Source: Mycobacterium barrassiae (GTDB lineage: Bacteria; Actinomycetota; Actinomycetes; Mycobacteriales; Mycobacteriaceae). From it: 64,000 bases of DNA. This document shows positions 49,043-57,451 of the stretch, piece after piece. A program made the position numbers and the translations under genes. Location: assembly GCF_025822765.1 (NCBI RefSeq), contig NZ_JACKUK010000036.1, forward strand, positions 62,001 to 126,000. The letters run 5' to 3'. The notes below the pieces were generated by a model. The model searched no databases, was not told where the DNA came from, and saw only the letters and a program-made list of their open reading frames with translations. Position 1 is the stretch's first letter, and each line of letters begins with the position of its first letter.

Positions 49043-49729
49043 ATGACCACGCCGCCGGGCAATCCCCCGCCATATGGCCAGCAGCCACCGTACGGCGGGC
49101 AGCCTCCCTACGGGCAGCAGCCGTACGGCGAGCAGCCGCCCAATCCCTATCCCGCACCTCCGCCCGCGGCCTCCTATCCGCCGCCTCCGCCGCCCCCACC
49201 CCCGCCGGGTGCCTATCCGCCCCCACCACCGCAGCCGTATTCGCAGCAGCCGCAGGGCTATTTCCCGCCGCCGCCGAAGTCGAACTCCAACAAGGCCGGG
49301 CTCATCGTCCTCGGCATCGTCGTGGGGCTGCTCGTGCTCGGGGTCGGCGGCGGCATCCTGATCTACCTCCTCGTCGGTAAGGGCACCGTCACCGCGACGG
49401 ACGTCAAGATGGGCGACTGTCTGTCTGAAATCCCGGCCGACACCCGGGTGCTGACCGTGAAGACGATCGAGTGCTCCGAACCGCACGCGGGCGAAGTCTT
49501 CGCGGTACTGCAGATGACCGGCGACAAGTTCCCCGGCCAGTCGGCCATCGACAAATACGCCGACAAGTGCAGCCCGGAGCTCGCGAGCTACTCGCCCGAG
49601 GCGATGACAGACGATTCCGTGCAGCTATACGTGCTCTACCCCACCGCGGAGACATGGGAGCAGGGCGACCGGGCTGTGACTTGCATCGCAACGCTCGACC
49701 CACCGCGCTCGGGAACACTCAAGCGCTGA
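49043..49729 (+). CDS. Proline-rich membrane protein with septum-formation-type domain
   Basis: 228 residues: a proline/glutamine/tyrosine-rich cytosolic part (1-79, with polyproline runs and PPYGQQ-like repeats), one transmembrane helix (about 84-112), and an extracytoplasmic domain with Cys pairs (MGDCLSE, IECSEPHAGE, DKCSPEL, VTCIATL) like the Septum_form family. Envelope or division-associated role is inferred. TACTGT (49031-49036) lies 6 nt before the ATG, so it is leaderless. Corresponds by position to Rv0420c. Confidence 0.84.
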   Translation: MTTPPGNPPPYGQQPPYGGQPPYGQQPYGEQPPNPYPAPPPAASYPPPPPPPPPPGAYPPPPPQPYSQQPQGYFPPPPKSNSNKAGLIVLGIVVGLLVLGVGGGILIYLLVGKGTVTATDVKMGDCLSEIPADTRVLTVKTIECSEPHAGEVFAVLQMTGDKFPGQSAIDKYADKCSPELASYSPEAMTDDSVQLYVLYPTAETWEQGDRAVTCIATLDPPRSGTLKR

Positions 49730-49751
49730 CGCGAACCACGGAAGGCCTCCC

Positions 49752-49779
49752 GGTACCTAACTGGTACCTGAGGTACCGT
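49752..49779 (+). promoter_or_regulatory. Triple GGTACC operator overlapping a leaderless promoter
   Basis: GGTACC occurs at 49752, 49763 and 49772; the last two form the perfect dyad GGTACC-TGA-GGTACC. TACCGT (49774-49779), inside the third copy, is the -10 box 6 nt before the monooxygenase ATG. A regulator bound here would occlude the promoter. Confidence 0.7.
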
Positions 49780-49785
49780 CTGATC

Positions 49786-51273
49786 ATGGGTTCGGAGCAG
49801 TTCGACGCCGTCATCGTAGGCGCCGGTTTCGGGGGGATCGGCGCTGCCATCCAGCTCAAAAGGTTGGGCATGGAGAACTTCGTCATCCTCGACCGCGAGG
49901 ACGACCTGGGCGGGACCTGGCATGTCAACCGCTACCCCGGCCTGGCCGTCGATGTCCCGACCACCACCTACTCCTACTTCTTCGAGCCGAACCCCAACTG
50001 GTCGCGCTTGTTCTCCACGGGTGCGGAAATCAAGCAGTACGCCGACGACGTGGCCGACAAGTACGACGTCCGCTCGCACATGCGGTTCAACACCACTGTC
50101 GAGAGCGCGCGGTGGGATGAAGAGGCCAAGATGTGGCAGGTCGCAGTGGGCGGCGGCGAGACGCTGAGCACCCGCTACCTGATCACCGCCACCGGCTTCC
50201 TTTCGCAGCCCCACACCCCGGACATCCCGGGTATCACCGGGTTCGAGGGCAAGGTGATCCACACCACCGCCTGGGACGACAGCTACGACCTGACCGGTAA
50301 GCGGATCGCAATCATCGGCACCGGTGCAACCGCAGTGCAGCTCATCCCCGAGCTGGCAAAGAAGGCCGCCGACCTGACCGTGTACCAGCGGACCGCGATC
50401 TGGGTGGTGCCCAAGCTCGACTTCGGGTTCTCCGAACGCACCAAGCGGTTGTTCGCACGGGCTCCGTTGACACAGAGGGCAATTCGAGCCATCACCGACG
50501 CGGTATACGAGTTCTTCAACTATGTCGTGCTCCATCACCGCCAGCTACTCTTCCGCAGGCTCAACATCAGCGCCTCGGATCTGGCCAAGCTGCACCGGTT
50601 CCTGTCGGTCCGCGACCCCGAGTTGCGTGCAAAGCTCACGCCGAACTACGACTTCGGCTGCAAGCGCCCCACGTTCTCGAACAACTACTACCGCATCTTC
50701 ACCAAACCGCATGTCCACCTTCAGGACAGCGGGATCGAACGCATCGAGCCTGACGCGATCATCGCCAACAATGGCACCAGAACCCCCATCGACACCTTGG
50801 TGCTCGCCACCGGTTTCGACCTGTGGGAAGCAAACTTCCCCGCCATCGAGATCATCGGCCGGGAGGGTCGCAACCTCGGAAAGTGGTGGCGCGACACCAG
50901 GTTCCAGGCATATCAGGGCGTCTCCGTGCCGTACTTCCCCAATTACCTGAGCCTGGCCAGCCCCTATGCGTTCCTCGGATTGAACTTCTTCAACACGATG
51001 GAATACCAGATGCGGCACATGGATCGGCTGTTCGGTGAGATGAAGAGGCGCGGTGCGACGACGTTCGAAATCACCGAGGACGCCAACACGCGTTACCTCG
51101 ACCGGATGACGGAGCGGGTCGGCGACTCGGTGTTCGCCATCGGCAATTGCGCGACGTCGAGGTCGTACTACTTCAACCCCAGCGGTGAGGCCACCCTGCT
51201 GCGTCCGATGTCCACCCGCACGGCCATCAAGGAAGCCTCCGAGTACCCTCTTAGCGATTACGAGATCTCCTGA
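49786..51273 (+). CDS. Flavin-containing Baeyer-Villiger-type monooxygenase
   Basis: 495 residues. First Rossmann motif VIVGAGFGGIGAA binds FAD, the fingerprint FEGKVIHTTAWD matches FxGxxxHxxxW(P/D) of type I BVMOs, and the second Rossmann motif IIGTGATAVQ binds NADPH. It oxidises ketones to esters or sulfides to sulfoxides. The ATG at 49786 follows TACCGT by 6 nt, so it is leaderless under the GGTACC operator. A DoxX-like gene and a tandem TetR gene follow; mycobacterial homologues can activate thioamide prodrugs, but this one is not EthA by length alone. Confidence 0.9.
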   Translation: MGSEQFDAVIVGAGFGGIGAAIQLKRLGMENFVILDREDDLGGTWHVNRYPGLAVDVPTTTYSYFFEPNPNWSRLFSTGAEIKQYADDVADKYDVRSHMRFNTTVESARWDEEAKMWQVAVGGGETLSTRYLITATGFLSQPHTPDIPGITGFEGKVIHTTAWDDSYDLTGKRIAIIGTGATAVQLIPELAKKAADLTVYQRTAIWVVPKLDFGFSERTKRLFARAPLTQRAIRAITDAVYEFFNYVVLHHRQLLFRRLNISASDLAKLHRFLSVRDPELRAKLTPNYDFGCKRPTFSNNYYRIFTKPHVHLQDSGIERIEPDAIIANNGTRTPIDTLVLATGFDLWEANFPAIEIIGREGRNLGKWWRDTRFQAYQGVSVPYFPNYLSLASPYAFLGLNFFNTMEYQMRHMDRLFGEMKRRGATTFEITEDANTRYLDRMTERVGDSVFAIGNCATSRSYYFNPSGEATLLRPMSTRTAIKEASEYPLSDYEIS

Positions 51274-51291
51274 CCGAGAGGAACATCAGCT

Positions 51292-51558
51292 GTGCCGAAG
51301 CAGAATTCGCGGGTCGTCAAGCTGGTCGGCCTCGGTCTCGCCGGTGTCGGGTTGTCGCATTTCGTGAAGCCGCAGCTGTTCGAGTCGATCACCGTGTCGG
51401 CGTTCCCCCGCGACACCCGTCAGCACATCTACATCAACGGCGGTATCGAAACCGCGATCGGCCTCGGGCTGGCCGCGCCGAAGACCCGCAAGTTGGCGGC
51501 TCTCGGCACCGTCGGATACCTGGCCTATTTGGCGGGGAACGTCGCGCGTAACCGGTAG
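51292..51558 (+). CDS. Small membrane protein (DoxX-like half)
   Basis: 88 residues with two or three hydrophobic helices: VVKLVGLGLAGVGLSHFV, then IETAIGLGLAAPKTRKLAAL. It has a GTG start with GAGAGGA upstream and follows the monooxygenase by 18 nt, so it is probably in its transcript. Helix pattern resembles part of DoxX. Its last 34 nt overlap the convergent TetR gene. Function unknown. Confidence 0.72.
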   Translation: MPKQNSRVVKLVGLGLAGVGLSHFVKPQLFESITVSAFPRDTRQHIYINGGIETAIGLGLAAPKTRKLAALGTVGYLAYLAGNVARNR

Positions 51559-52778
51559 CGGCCCAACAGCGTCAGGTCGAGCAGCCGCCTGACCGTCGCA
51601 ACGCTCTGCGCCGACCGCTGATACTGCATCAGTCGGCCGAGATCGATCACCAGTGACATCGAGGCGTGGACGGCGAACCGCGCCTGTCCCGGCGTCCACT
51701 CCTGGCGCACGGCCGTCACGAGCTCGACCCACGCCTCGACGGTGGCGCGCTGCATGTTGCGCAGGATCTTCTGATCCGACACGGCCATGTTGAGCCGCTC
51801 GCTGTAGTAGACGTAGTCCAGCTCCGGCTGGTCGAACGACCGCGCCACGTACGCATCGATGATCGCGGTCAGCGCCTCCACCGGCTCGTCGATCGTGGCG
51901 GTGATGGCCGCCGTGTCCGCCGAGAGGCGATCGGCCGCCCTCCTGAAAACGGCGGCAAGGATGTCGCTCTTGCCGGAGAAGTAGCGATAGATCCCCGACG
52001 CCGGCATCCCAACCGCTGCCGCGATGTCTTCCATGCCGGTGTCCCGATAGCCCTTGAGGTTGAACAGCCGCAAAGACTCGTCCAACAGCGCTTCATATCG
52101 CGACGGCTCCACCGCCGGCGTCAGCTGCGCCTCGACGGTGCCCTCGTCGTCATCGATATCCGGCAGCTCGGCGCTCAGGACCGTGTTGGTCAGGTCGGCC
52201 AGCAACGCCCGAACCTGGATGGCAGGCAGCTTGGCCCGGTGATCGACGATGCTGCCCACCACCGAAAGGGCCGCGGTGGAAAGCGTCCAGCGCTGCCGCG
52301 GCGTCAGCTCCGGACGGATCGCGCACAGCGGTCGCTGGATTCGACGGTGCACGGTGCGCATCTGCGAGAACAGGGAGGCCTGATCGTCGCCGCGCAGATA
52401 CCTGGCCTCCCACCGATACAGCCCACCTGAATCTCGATTGGCCATCGCGGTGTCGATGAGCGCGGTGATCAGCTGCTGCAGGACCAGATGTGGGTCGTGC
52501 AAAGGATGCTCGCCGTCAACTTCGTCGGCGAATTCCGTGCTGTCGACCAGCTGCTGACCGAGGCTGAGCACCGCGTCCCGGAAGAGTTCGTACTTTCCGG
52601 TGTAGTGCCGGTACAGCGCGGCCGCCGAGATGCCCACCCGGGACGCGATAGCCTCCATGCTGACACCGTGAAAGCCCAGCGTGCTGAACGCCTCGGCCGA
52701 CGCCCGCGCGATCTGGTCCTTGCGGTCCTTCGGGCGGCGCCGAACCTCATCGCCACTCGCGGACCGGGGGCGCGCCAT
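51525..52778 (-). CDS. Tandem TetR regulator (two complete helix-turn-helix modules)
   Basis: 417 residues with two TetR-type DNA-binding domains: one near residues 25-66 (VSMEAIASRVGISAAALYRHY) and one near 226-276 (TGMEDIAAAVGMPASGIYRYF), each followed by a helical ligand domain. A single chain therefore mimics a TetR dimer, or binds two sites. The ATG at 52776-52778 has TATCGT (52786-52791) 7 nt upstream; a longer upstream start is less likely. It is convergent with the monooxygenase operon and is the best candidate to bind its GGTACC array. Confidence 0.88.
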   Translation of the reverse strand: MARPRSASGDEVRRRPKDRKDQIARASAEAFSTLGFHGVSMEAIASRVGISAAALYRHYTGKYELFRDAVLSLGQQLVDSTEFADEVDGEHPLHDPHLVLQQLITALIDTAMANRDSGGLYRWEARYLRGDDQASLFSQMRTVHRRIQRPLCAIRPELTPRQRWTLSTAALSVVGSIVDHRAKLPAIQVRALLADLTNTVLSAELPDIDDDEGTVEAQLTPAVEPSRYEALLDESLRLFNLKGYRDTGMEDIAAAVGMPASGIYRYFSGKSDILAAVFRRAADRLSADTAAITATIDEPVEALTAIIDAYVARSFDQPELDYVYYSERLNMAVSDQKILRNMQRATVEAWVELVTAVRQEWTPGQARFAVHASMSLVIDLGRLMQYQRSAQSVATVRRLLDLTLLGRYRLRATFPAK

Positions 52779-52881
52779 GGCGATCACGATAACGGATGCT
52801 GGGCACGCATAGTCGCCCAACTAACGTCAAAACCCAGGCCCAGGCTATTGCAGCAAAGAGAATGAGCATTAACATAAAGAC

Positions 52882-53106
52882 ATGCTCGGCCTACTGCGGA
52901 AGCTCTTGAGCTTCCAGGTGACGGTCGGCGAACTGATCACAGTGGCCCTGGTCCTGGGCACGCCGTATCTGATCGTCGGCGCCATCTGGTCGAGCACGCA
53001 CACCGCGCACCTGCAGCGCATGGCCGGCGTCGACCTGGTCGTCTCGTATCTCGGGGCAATCGTGTCGTGGCCGGTGCTGCTCTTCGCGGACGTATGCATG
53101 ACATGA
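52882..53106 (+). CDS. Small membrane protein of unknown family
   Basis: 74 residues with two hydrophobic helices (about 15-35 and 47-72). The TAACAT (52870-52875) lies 6 nt before the ATG, so a leaderless transcript is likely. It ends 12 nt before the next membrane-protein gene, suggesting the two are cotranscribed. No family recognised; divergent from the tandem TetR gene. Confidence 0.62.
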   Translation: MLGLLRKLLSFQVTVGELITVALVLGTPYLIVGAIWSSTHTAHLQRMAGVDLVVSYLGAIVSWPVLLFADVCMT

Positions 53107-53118
53107 CGGGGGAACACA

Positions 53119-53460
53119 GTGCAAAAGCGTCACCACCGCCTTGCCTATACGGGCATCGCGGCCGCCAGCGTATTGGCCGTCGGACTTCTGGCGTTGAACT
53201 TTCCGGTCTTCATCGACGCGTTTGACCAGTGGGGTTGGCAGATCAAATGCGGGACGGGCTATATCACCGACCTGACCCAGGCCGCGGCGAGCGCCGGTGA
53301 CGCGAACTACGTCGAGCAGTGCGAAACGGCGCTGTTGATGCGCCGCTTGTGGACCATCCCGCTCGTCGTGATCGGCGCCGTGGTGGTCATCGTGGTCTCG
53401 GTGGCGTCCGCGACGGCGTCGGCCCGCGAAACCTTGTCGGCGTACCGCGAGACCGCCTGA
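53119..53460 (+). CDS. Two-helix membrane protein of unknown family
   Basis: 113 residues. Helices at about 8-28 and 74-96 flank an outer loop of some 45 residues with two cysteines (IKCGTGY, VEQCETAL) that could form a disulfide. The GTG start has GGGGGAA upstream. Probably cotranscribed with the 74-residue protein 12 nt before it. Function not known. Confidence 0.68.
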   Translation: MQKRHHRLAYTGIAAASVLAVGLLALNFPVFIDAFDQWGWQIKCGTGYITDLTQAAASAGDANYVEQCETALLMRRLWTIPLVVIGAVVVIVVSVASATASARETLSAYRETA

Positions 53461-53497
53461 CACACCTGCGCGGACGCGCTGGCCTAGCATCGGCTCG

Positions 53498-54745
53498 GTG
53501 AGCGCGCCCGGCGGACCGCAGCTACACCGGCGGCTCGGCACATTCGATGCCGTGACCATCGGCCTCGGCTCGATGCTCGGCGCAGGTATCTTCGTCGCGC
53601 TTGCGCCTGCCGCCGCGGCCGCAGGCGCCGGATTGCTCATCGGCCTGGGTATCGCCGCCGTCGTCGCGTACTGCAACGCCACCTCCTCGGCCCGACTGGC
53701 CGCCCGATACCCCGAGTCCGGCGGCACCTACGTGTACGGCAGGGAACGTCTCGGCGAGTTCTGGGGCTACACCGCGGGATGGAGCTTCGTCGTCGGTAAG
53801 ACCGCGTCGTGCGGCGCGATGGCGCTGACCGTCGGCTACTATGTATGGCCGGCCTGGGCGCACGCCGTCGCGGTCGCGGCGGTGGTGGCGCTGACGGCGT
53901 TGAACTACACCGGCATTCAGAAGTCGGCGCTGCTGACGCGGGCCATCGTCGTGGTGGTCCTTGCGGTGCTCGCCGCGGTGGTGGTCGTCATCCTCGGGTT
54001 CGGGGATGCCGACGTCACCCGCATCTGGTCCGGCTCCGACATCTCGGCGATGGGCGTGCTGCAGGCCGCCGGACTGCTGTTCTTTGCATTCGCCGGTTAC
54101 GCCCGCATCGCCACCCTTGGCGAGGAGGTCCGCGATCCCGCGCGCACGATCCCGCACGCCATCCCGATCGCGTTGACCATCGCGCTGCTGGTCTACGGAA
54201 TCGTCGCCGTCGCGGTGCTGGCCGAATTGGGCAGTGCCACACTGGCATCCACGCCGGCTCCGCTCGCCGACGCGGTGGCGGCGGCCGGCTTCCCGACCCT
54301 GGAACCGATGGTGCGCGCAGGTGCTGCAGTGGCAGCGTTGGGGGCATTGCTGGCGCTGATCCTGGGGGTGTCACGTACGACGCTGGCGATGGCGCGCGAC
54401 CGCCACCTACCGCACGCCCTGGCCGCAGTGCACCCGCGGTTCGGTAGCCCGCACCGCGCCGAGGTGGCCGTCGGCATCGTGGTGGCGGTGGTGGCGGCAC
54501 TCGTCGACGTCCGCGCGGCAATCGGTTTCTCGTCGTTCGCGGTGCTGCTGTACTACGCGATCGCGAACGCATCGGCATGGAATCTCGGTGCTCTCGGTGC
54601 GCGAATCGTCCCGGGCGTCGGCCTGGCGGGCTGCCTGCTGCTGGCGTTCACGCTGCCGCTGCCCGCGGTGATCGTCGGCTCTGGTGTGGTCGTCGCGGGC
54701 GCCGTTGCCTACGGTCTTAGGTCATGGCGATCACCCCGTCGTTGA
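53498..54745 (+). CDS. APC-family amino-acid permease
   Basis: 415 residues, about 12 transmembrane helices, with the APC signature GLGSMLGAGIFVALAPAAA near the N-terminus and SARLAARYPESGGTYVYG. Uptake or exchange of amino acids across the membrane, probably coupled to protons. The start is a GTG; TAGCAT (53485-53490) is 7 nt upstream, so it is leaderless. The last 22 nt overlap the uracil-permease gene. Somewhat short at the C-terminus for the family. Confidence 0.85.
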   Translation: MSAPGGPQLHRRLGTFDAVTIGLGSMLGAGIFVALAPAAAAAGAGLLIGLGIAAVVAYCNATSSARLAARYPESGGTYVYGRERLGEFWGYTAGWSFVVGKTASCGAMALTVGYYVWPAWAHAVAVAAVVALTALNYTGIQKSALLTRAIVVVVLAVLAAVVVVILGFGDADVTRIWSGSDISAMGVLQAAGLLFFAFAGYARIATLGEEVRDPARTIPHAIPIALTIALLVYGIVAVAVLAELGSATLASTPAPLADAVAAAGFPTLEPMVRAGAAVAALGALLALILGVSRTTLAMARDRHLPHALAAVHPRFGSPHRAEVAVGIVVAVVAALVDVRAAIGFSSFAVLLYYAIANASAWNLGALGARIVPGVGLAGCLLLAFTLPLPAVIVGSGVVVAGAVAYGLRSWRSPRR

Positions 54746-56022
54746 AATGGACGAGAGTCGAGGCCCGTGCCGACGACGACTTCGTCGTCGCACCTGACGA
54801 ACGGCTGGACTGGTTCCGCACCATCGGCATCGGCGCGCAACACGTCGTGGCGATGTTCGGTGCCACCTTCCTGGTGCCGGTGCTCACCGGCTTCCCGCCC
54901 GCCACCACCCTGCTGTTCTCGGGTGTGGGCACGGTGTTGTTCCTGCTGATCACCGGCAACCGGCTGCCCAGCTATCTGGGCTCGAGCTTCTCGGTGATCG
55001 CACCGGTCACCGCGGCCGTCGCGTCGAACGGCACCGGCAGCGCATTGGGCGGCCTGGTGGCCGTCGGTCTCACGCTGATCGTCATCGGCGCGGTCGTGCA
55101 TCTGGTCGGCACCCACTGGATCGACGTGACGTTGCCGCCGGTGGTCACCGGCGCGATCGTCGCCCTGATCGGGTTCAACCTCGCACCCGCGGCGAAGTCG
55201 AACTTCGAGAAGGGTCCACTCGTGGGCATCGTCACCCTGGTGATCCTGGTGGCGACGCTGGCGTTCTTCCGCGGCATCATCGGCAGGCTGGCGATCTTCC
55301 TCGCCGTGGTCGCCGGTTACGTGCTGGCGCTGATCCTCGGCGAAGTCGACACCTCCGGCATCGCCGCGGCGCCGTGGCTCGGCCTGCCCGAGTTCCAGAC
55401 CCCGACGTTCACGTTGGCGGTGCTGCCCATGTTCCTGCCCGCCGTCATCGCGCTGGTCGCCGAGAACATCGGGCATGTGAAGTCGGTCGGCCAGATGACC
55501 GACACGGACGTCGATCCGGTGATGGGCCGTGCGCTGGCCGCCGACGGGGTGGCCACGACACTCGCGGGGTTCGGCGGCGGTTCGGCGACCACTACGTACG
55601 CCGAGAACATCGGGGTCATGGCGGCCACCCGCGTCTATTCGACGGCCGCGTACTGGGTGGCCGCGGCGGTCGCCATCCTGCTGTCGCTGTGCCCGAAGGT
55701 GGGCGCCGTTATCTCGGCCATCCCCGCAGGCGTGCTCGGCGGGGCGACCGTCGTGCTCTACGGGCTGGTCGGCATCCTCGGTGTGCGGATCTGGCTGACC
55801 AATCGAGTGGACTTCGCCAAGCCCCTGAACCAGATGACCGCAGCGATCCCGTTGATCATCGGTATCGCCGACTTCACCTGGCATGCAGGCAATCTGACGT
55901 TCACCGGCATCGCGCTGGGATCGATCGCCGCGCTGGTCGTCTACCACGGCATGCGGTTGTTGGGCCTGCGGCCGGCTAGGGAGCGCTCCGATGCCGCTGA
56001 TCCCACGCCGGAACACCGTTGA
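54724..56022 (+). CDS. NCS2-family uracil/xanthine permease (UraA-like)
   Basis: 432 residues with about 14 helices. The NCS2 signatures are present: QHVVAMFGATFLVPVLTGFPP, PSYLGSSFSVIAP, and the substrate motif LVAENIGHVKSVGQMT with FGGGSATTTYAENIGV. Imports uracil or a related base with protons. Overlaps the APC gene by 22 nt, so the two are co-transcribed. Its final 47 nt overlap the tail of the convergent M28 lipoprotein gene. Confidence 0.92.
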   Translation: MAITPSLKWTRVEARADDDFVVAPDERLDWFRTIGIGAQHVVAMFGATFLVPVLTGFPPATTLLFSGVGTVLFLLITGNRLPSYLGSSFSVIAPVTAAVASNGTGSALGGLVAVGLTLIVIGAVVHLVGTHWIDVTLPPVVTGAIVALIGFNLAPAAKSNFEKGPLVGIVTLVILVATLAFFRGIIGRLAIFLAVVAGYVLALILGEVDTSGIAAAPWLGLPEFQTPTFTLAVLPMFLPAVIALVAENIGHVKSVGQMTDTDVDPVMGRALAADGVATTLAGFGGGSATTTYAENIGVMAATRVYSTAAYWVAAAVAILLSLCPKVGAVISAIPAGVLGGATVVLYGLVGILGVRIWLTNRVDFAKPLNQMTAAIPLIIGIADFTWHAGNLTFTGIALGSIAALVVYHGMRLLGLRPARERSDAADPTPEHR

Positions 56023-57451
56023 CGCCGTCAACCGATTGCGCATAGGTGCCCACCGCGAACGCCGCCGCCGACCCCATGACCGCGAGTGCGTCCCGGTCTA
56101 TGTTGTCGATCGTGTCGCGCGGCGTGCGGTAGTTGGGGTCGTAGGGCAAACCGGCCCGGCCACCCCAAAGACGTGCCTGCACCTCGGTTTTCAGCTGTGC
56201 CCCTCCGGTGGTCAGTCCTCCGACAGGAACGCCGACGGACAGGAAGGGGTAGTAGTCGGTGTAGCGGGTCAGCGGCATATCGGCGGGCCGCACCCCTGCG
56301 GAGTTCAGGTATGCCGCCAGCGTCCGTTCGATTCCTGCCGAGCCGTCGGGTACGGACTGCACCGGGATCTCGGGATTGGGCTGGGCCGACTGATCGCCGT
56401 CGTAGGTGAAGTACCCGGCGTTCGGCGAGCCGATCATGTCGAGATTGAGATAGAGCGCGATCTCGTCGAGTTGCCCGCCCTGCAGTCCGCGGATGTACTT
56501 CGTGGGCCCCTGAAGCGAGTTCTCCTCCGATCCCCACAGGGCGAATCGCACAGCGTTGCGGATCTGCGGTGACGAACCGAGCGCCACCGCGGTCTCCAGC
56601 ACCGCCGCGACCCCGGAGCCGTCGTCGTTGATGCCGGGGCTGACAGCCGAACTGTCGAGGTGCGCGCCGACCATCACCACGTTGCGGGTATCACCGGACT
56701 TCGTTTGCGCCAACACATTTCGCGTCTTCTTCATCACCGGCTTGCGGTCGAGTACCAGCTTGACCGGCGCGGTGGTGCGGCGCAGCGCCGCGTTGGCGTC
56801 GGTGCCGATCACGCCGACGGGGATGGTGAGCTTCTGGTAGTAACCGGGCGTGAAGAGACCCGCGGGGCTGCCGGCGCCTGGCTGCGGCGCACTCACGACG
56901 AGCAGGCCCACGGCGCCCTTGTCGACGGCGGCGTTCTGCTTGTCGACGATCGAGCAGCCCGTGTCGTCGACGACGGCGATCGCACCTTTCATCGACACCG
57001 TCCCGTAGTCGGCGGAACGGCAGCCTGCCGCCGTCTTCTGCGGTCGAAGCGTCACCGCGTTGAGTCCGCCGCGCGGCGTCGTGATGAGCAGGGACGCCTG
57101 GTCCACCTTGTGGTTCCGGCCGCCGATCGTGAGTTGGGGGTTTCCACCCTCCGTACGGTCGAGCACCTCGAACTCCGGAGTCTGGACGTCAAAACCCTTG
57201 TCCTGCAGGATTCGTGTGACGTAGTCGATGCTGGCGTCGTATCCGGGGGTGCCGTTGGCCCTGGTGCCGTCGTTGGCGTCGGCGATCTTCTGCAGTTCCT
57301 GCAGGTGCCCGTACATGCCGTCGATGCCGACCTTGCTCGCGAGGTCGGCTGCCAGATCCGTTGGTGGACCTGCGGATTCCGAAGACGAGCAGGACGTCAG
57401 CACCGCAATGGCCGCGCCGACCGCCCCCCACTTCGTCAGGCGGCGAATCAT
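55976..57451 (-). CDS. M28-family lipoprotein aminopeptidase paralogue
   Basis: 491 residues. Signal peptide with lipobox LTSC (Cys21) places it on the outer face of the membrane. A PA domain is inserted (about 150-250) and the M28 zinc core follows: GAHLDSSAVSPGINDDGSG, WGSEENSL, NLDMIGSPNAGYF. The position of the fifth zinc ligand, His in SGAP (SDHAPF), is Tyr here (TDYYPF). It overlaps the lpqL-like gene by 4 nt (ATGA) and closely resembles it, so it is a tandem duplicate. Not called lpqM because LpqM is, to my knowledge, a different metalloprotease. Confidence 0.85.
   Translation of the reverse strand: MIRRLTKWGAVGAAIAVLTSCSSSESAGPPTDLAADLASKVGIDGMYGHLQELQKIADANDGTRANGTPGYDASIDYVTRILQDKGFDVQTPEFEVLDRTEGGNPQLTIGGRNHKVDQASLLITTPRGGLNAVTLRPQKTAAGCRSADYGTVSMKGAIAVVDDTGCSIVDKQNAAVDKGAVGLLVVSAPQPGAGSPAGLFTPGYYQKLTIPVGVIGTDANAALRRTTAPVKLVLDRKPVMKKTRNVLAQTKSGDTRNVVMVGAHLDSSAVSPGINDDGSGVAAVLETAVALGSSPQIRNAVRFALWGSEENSLQGPTKYIRGLQGGQLDEIALYLNLDMIGSPNAGYFTYDGDQSAQPNPEIPVQSVPDGSAGIERTLAAYLNSAGVRPADMPLTRYTDYYPFLSVGVPVGGLTTGGAQLKTEVQARLWGGRAGLPYDPNYRTPRDTIDNIDRDALAVMGSAAAFAVGTYAQSVDGVNGVPAWDQRHRSAP

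Noticed and set aside
55976-57451. Naming the second M28 gene lpqM from its position
   Set aside because: Its sequence is an lpqL duplicate; LpqM is described as a different metalloprotease.
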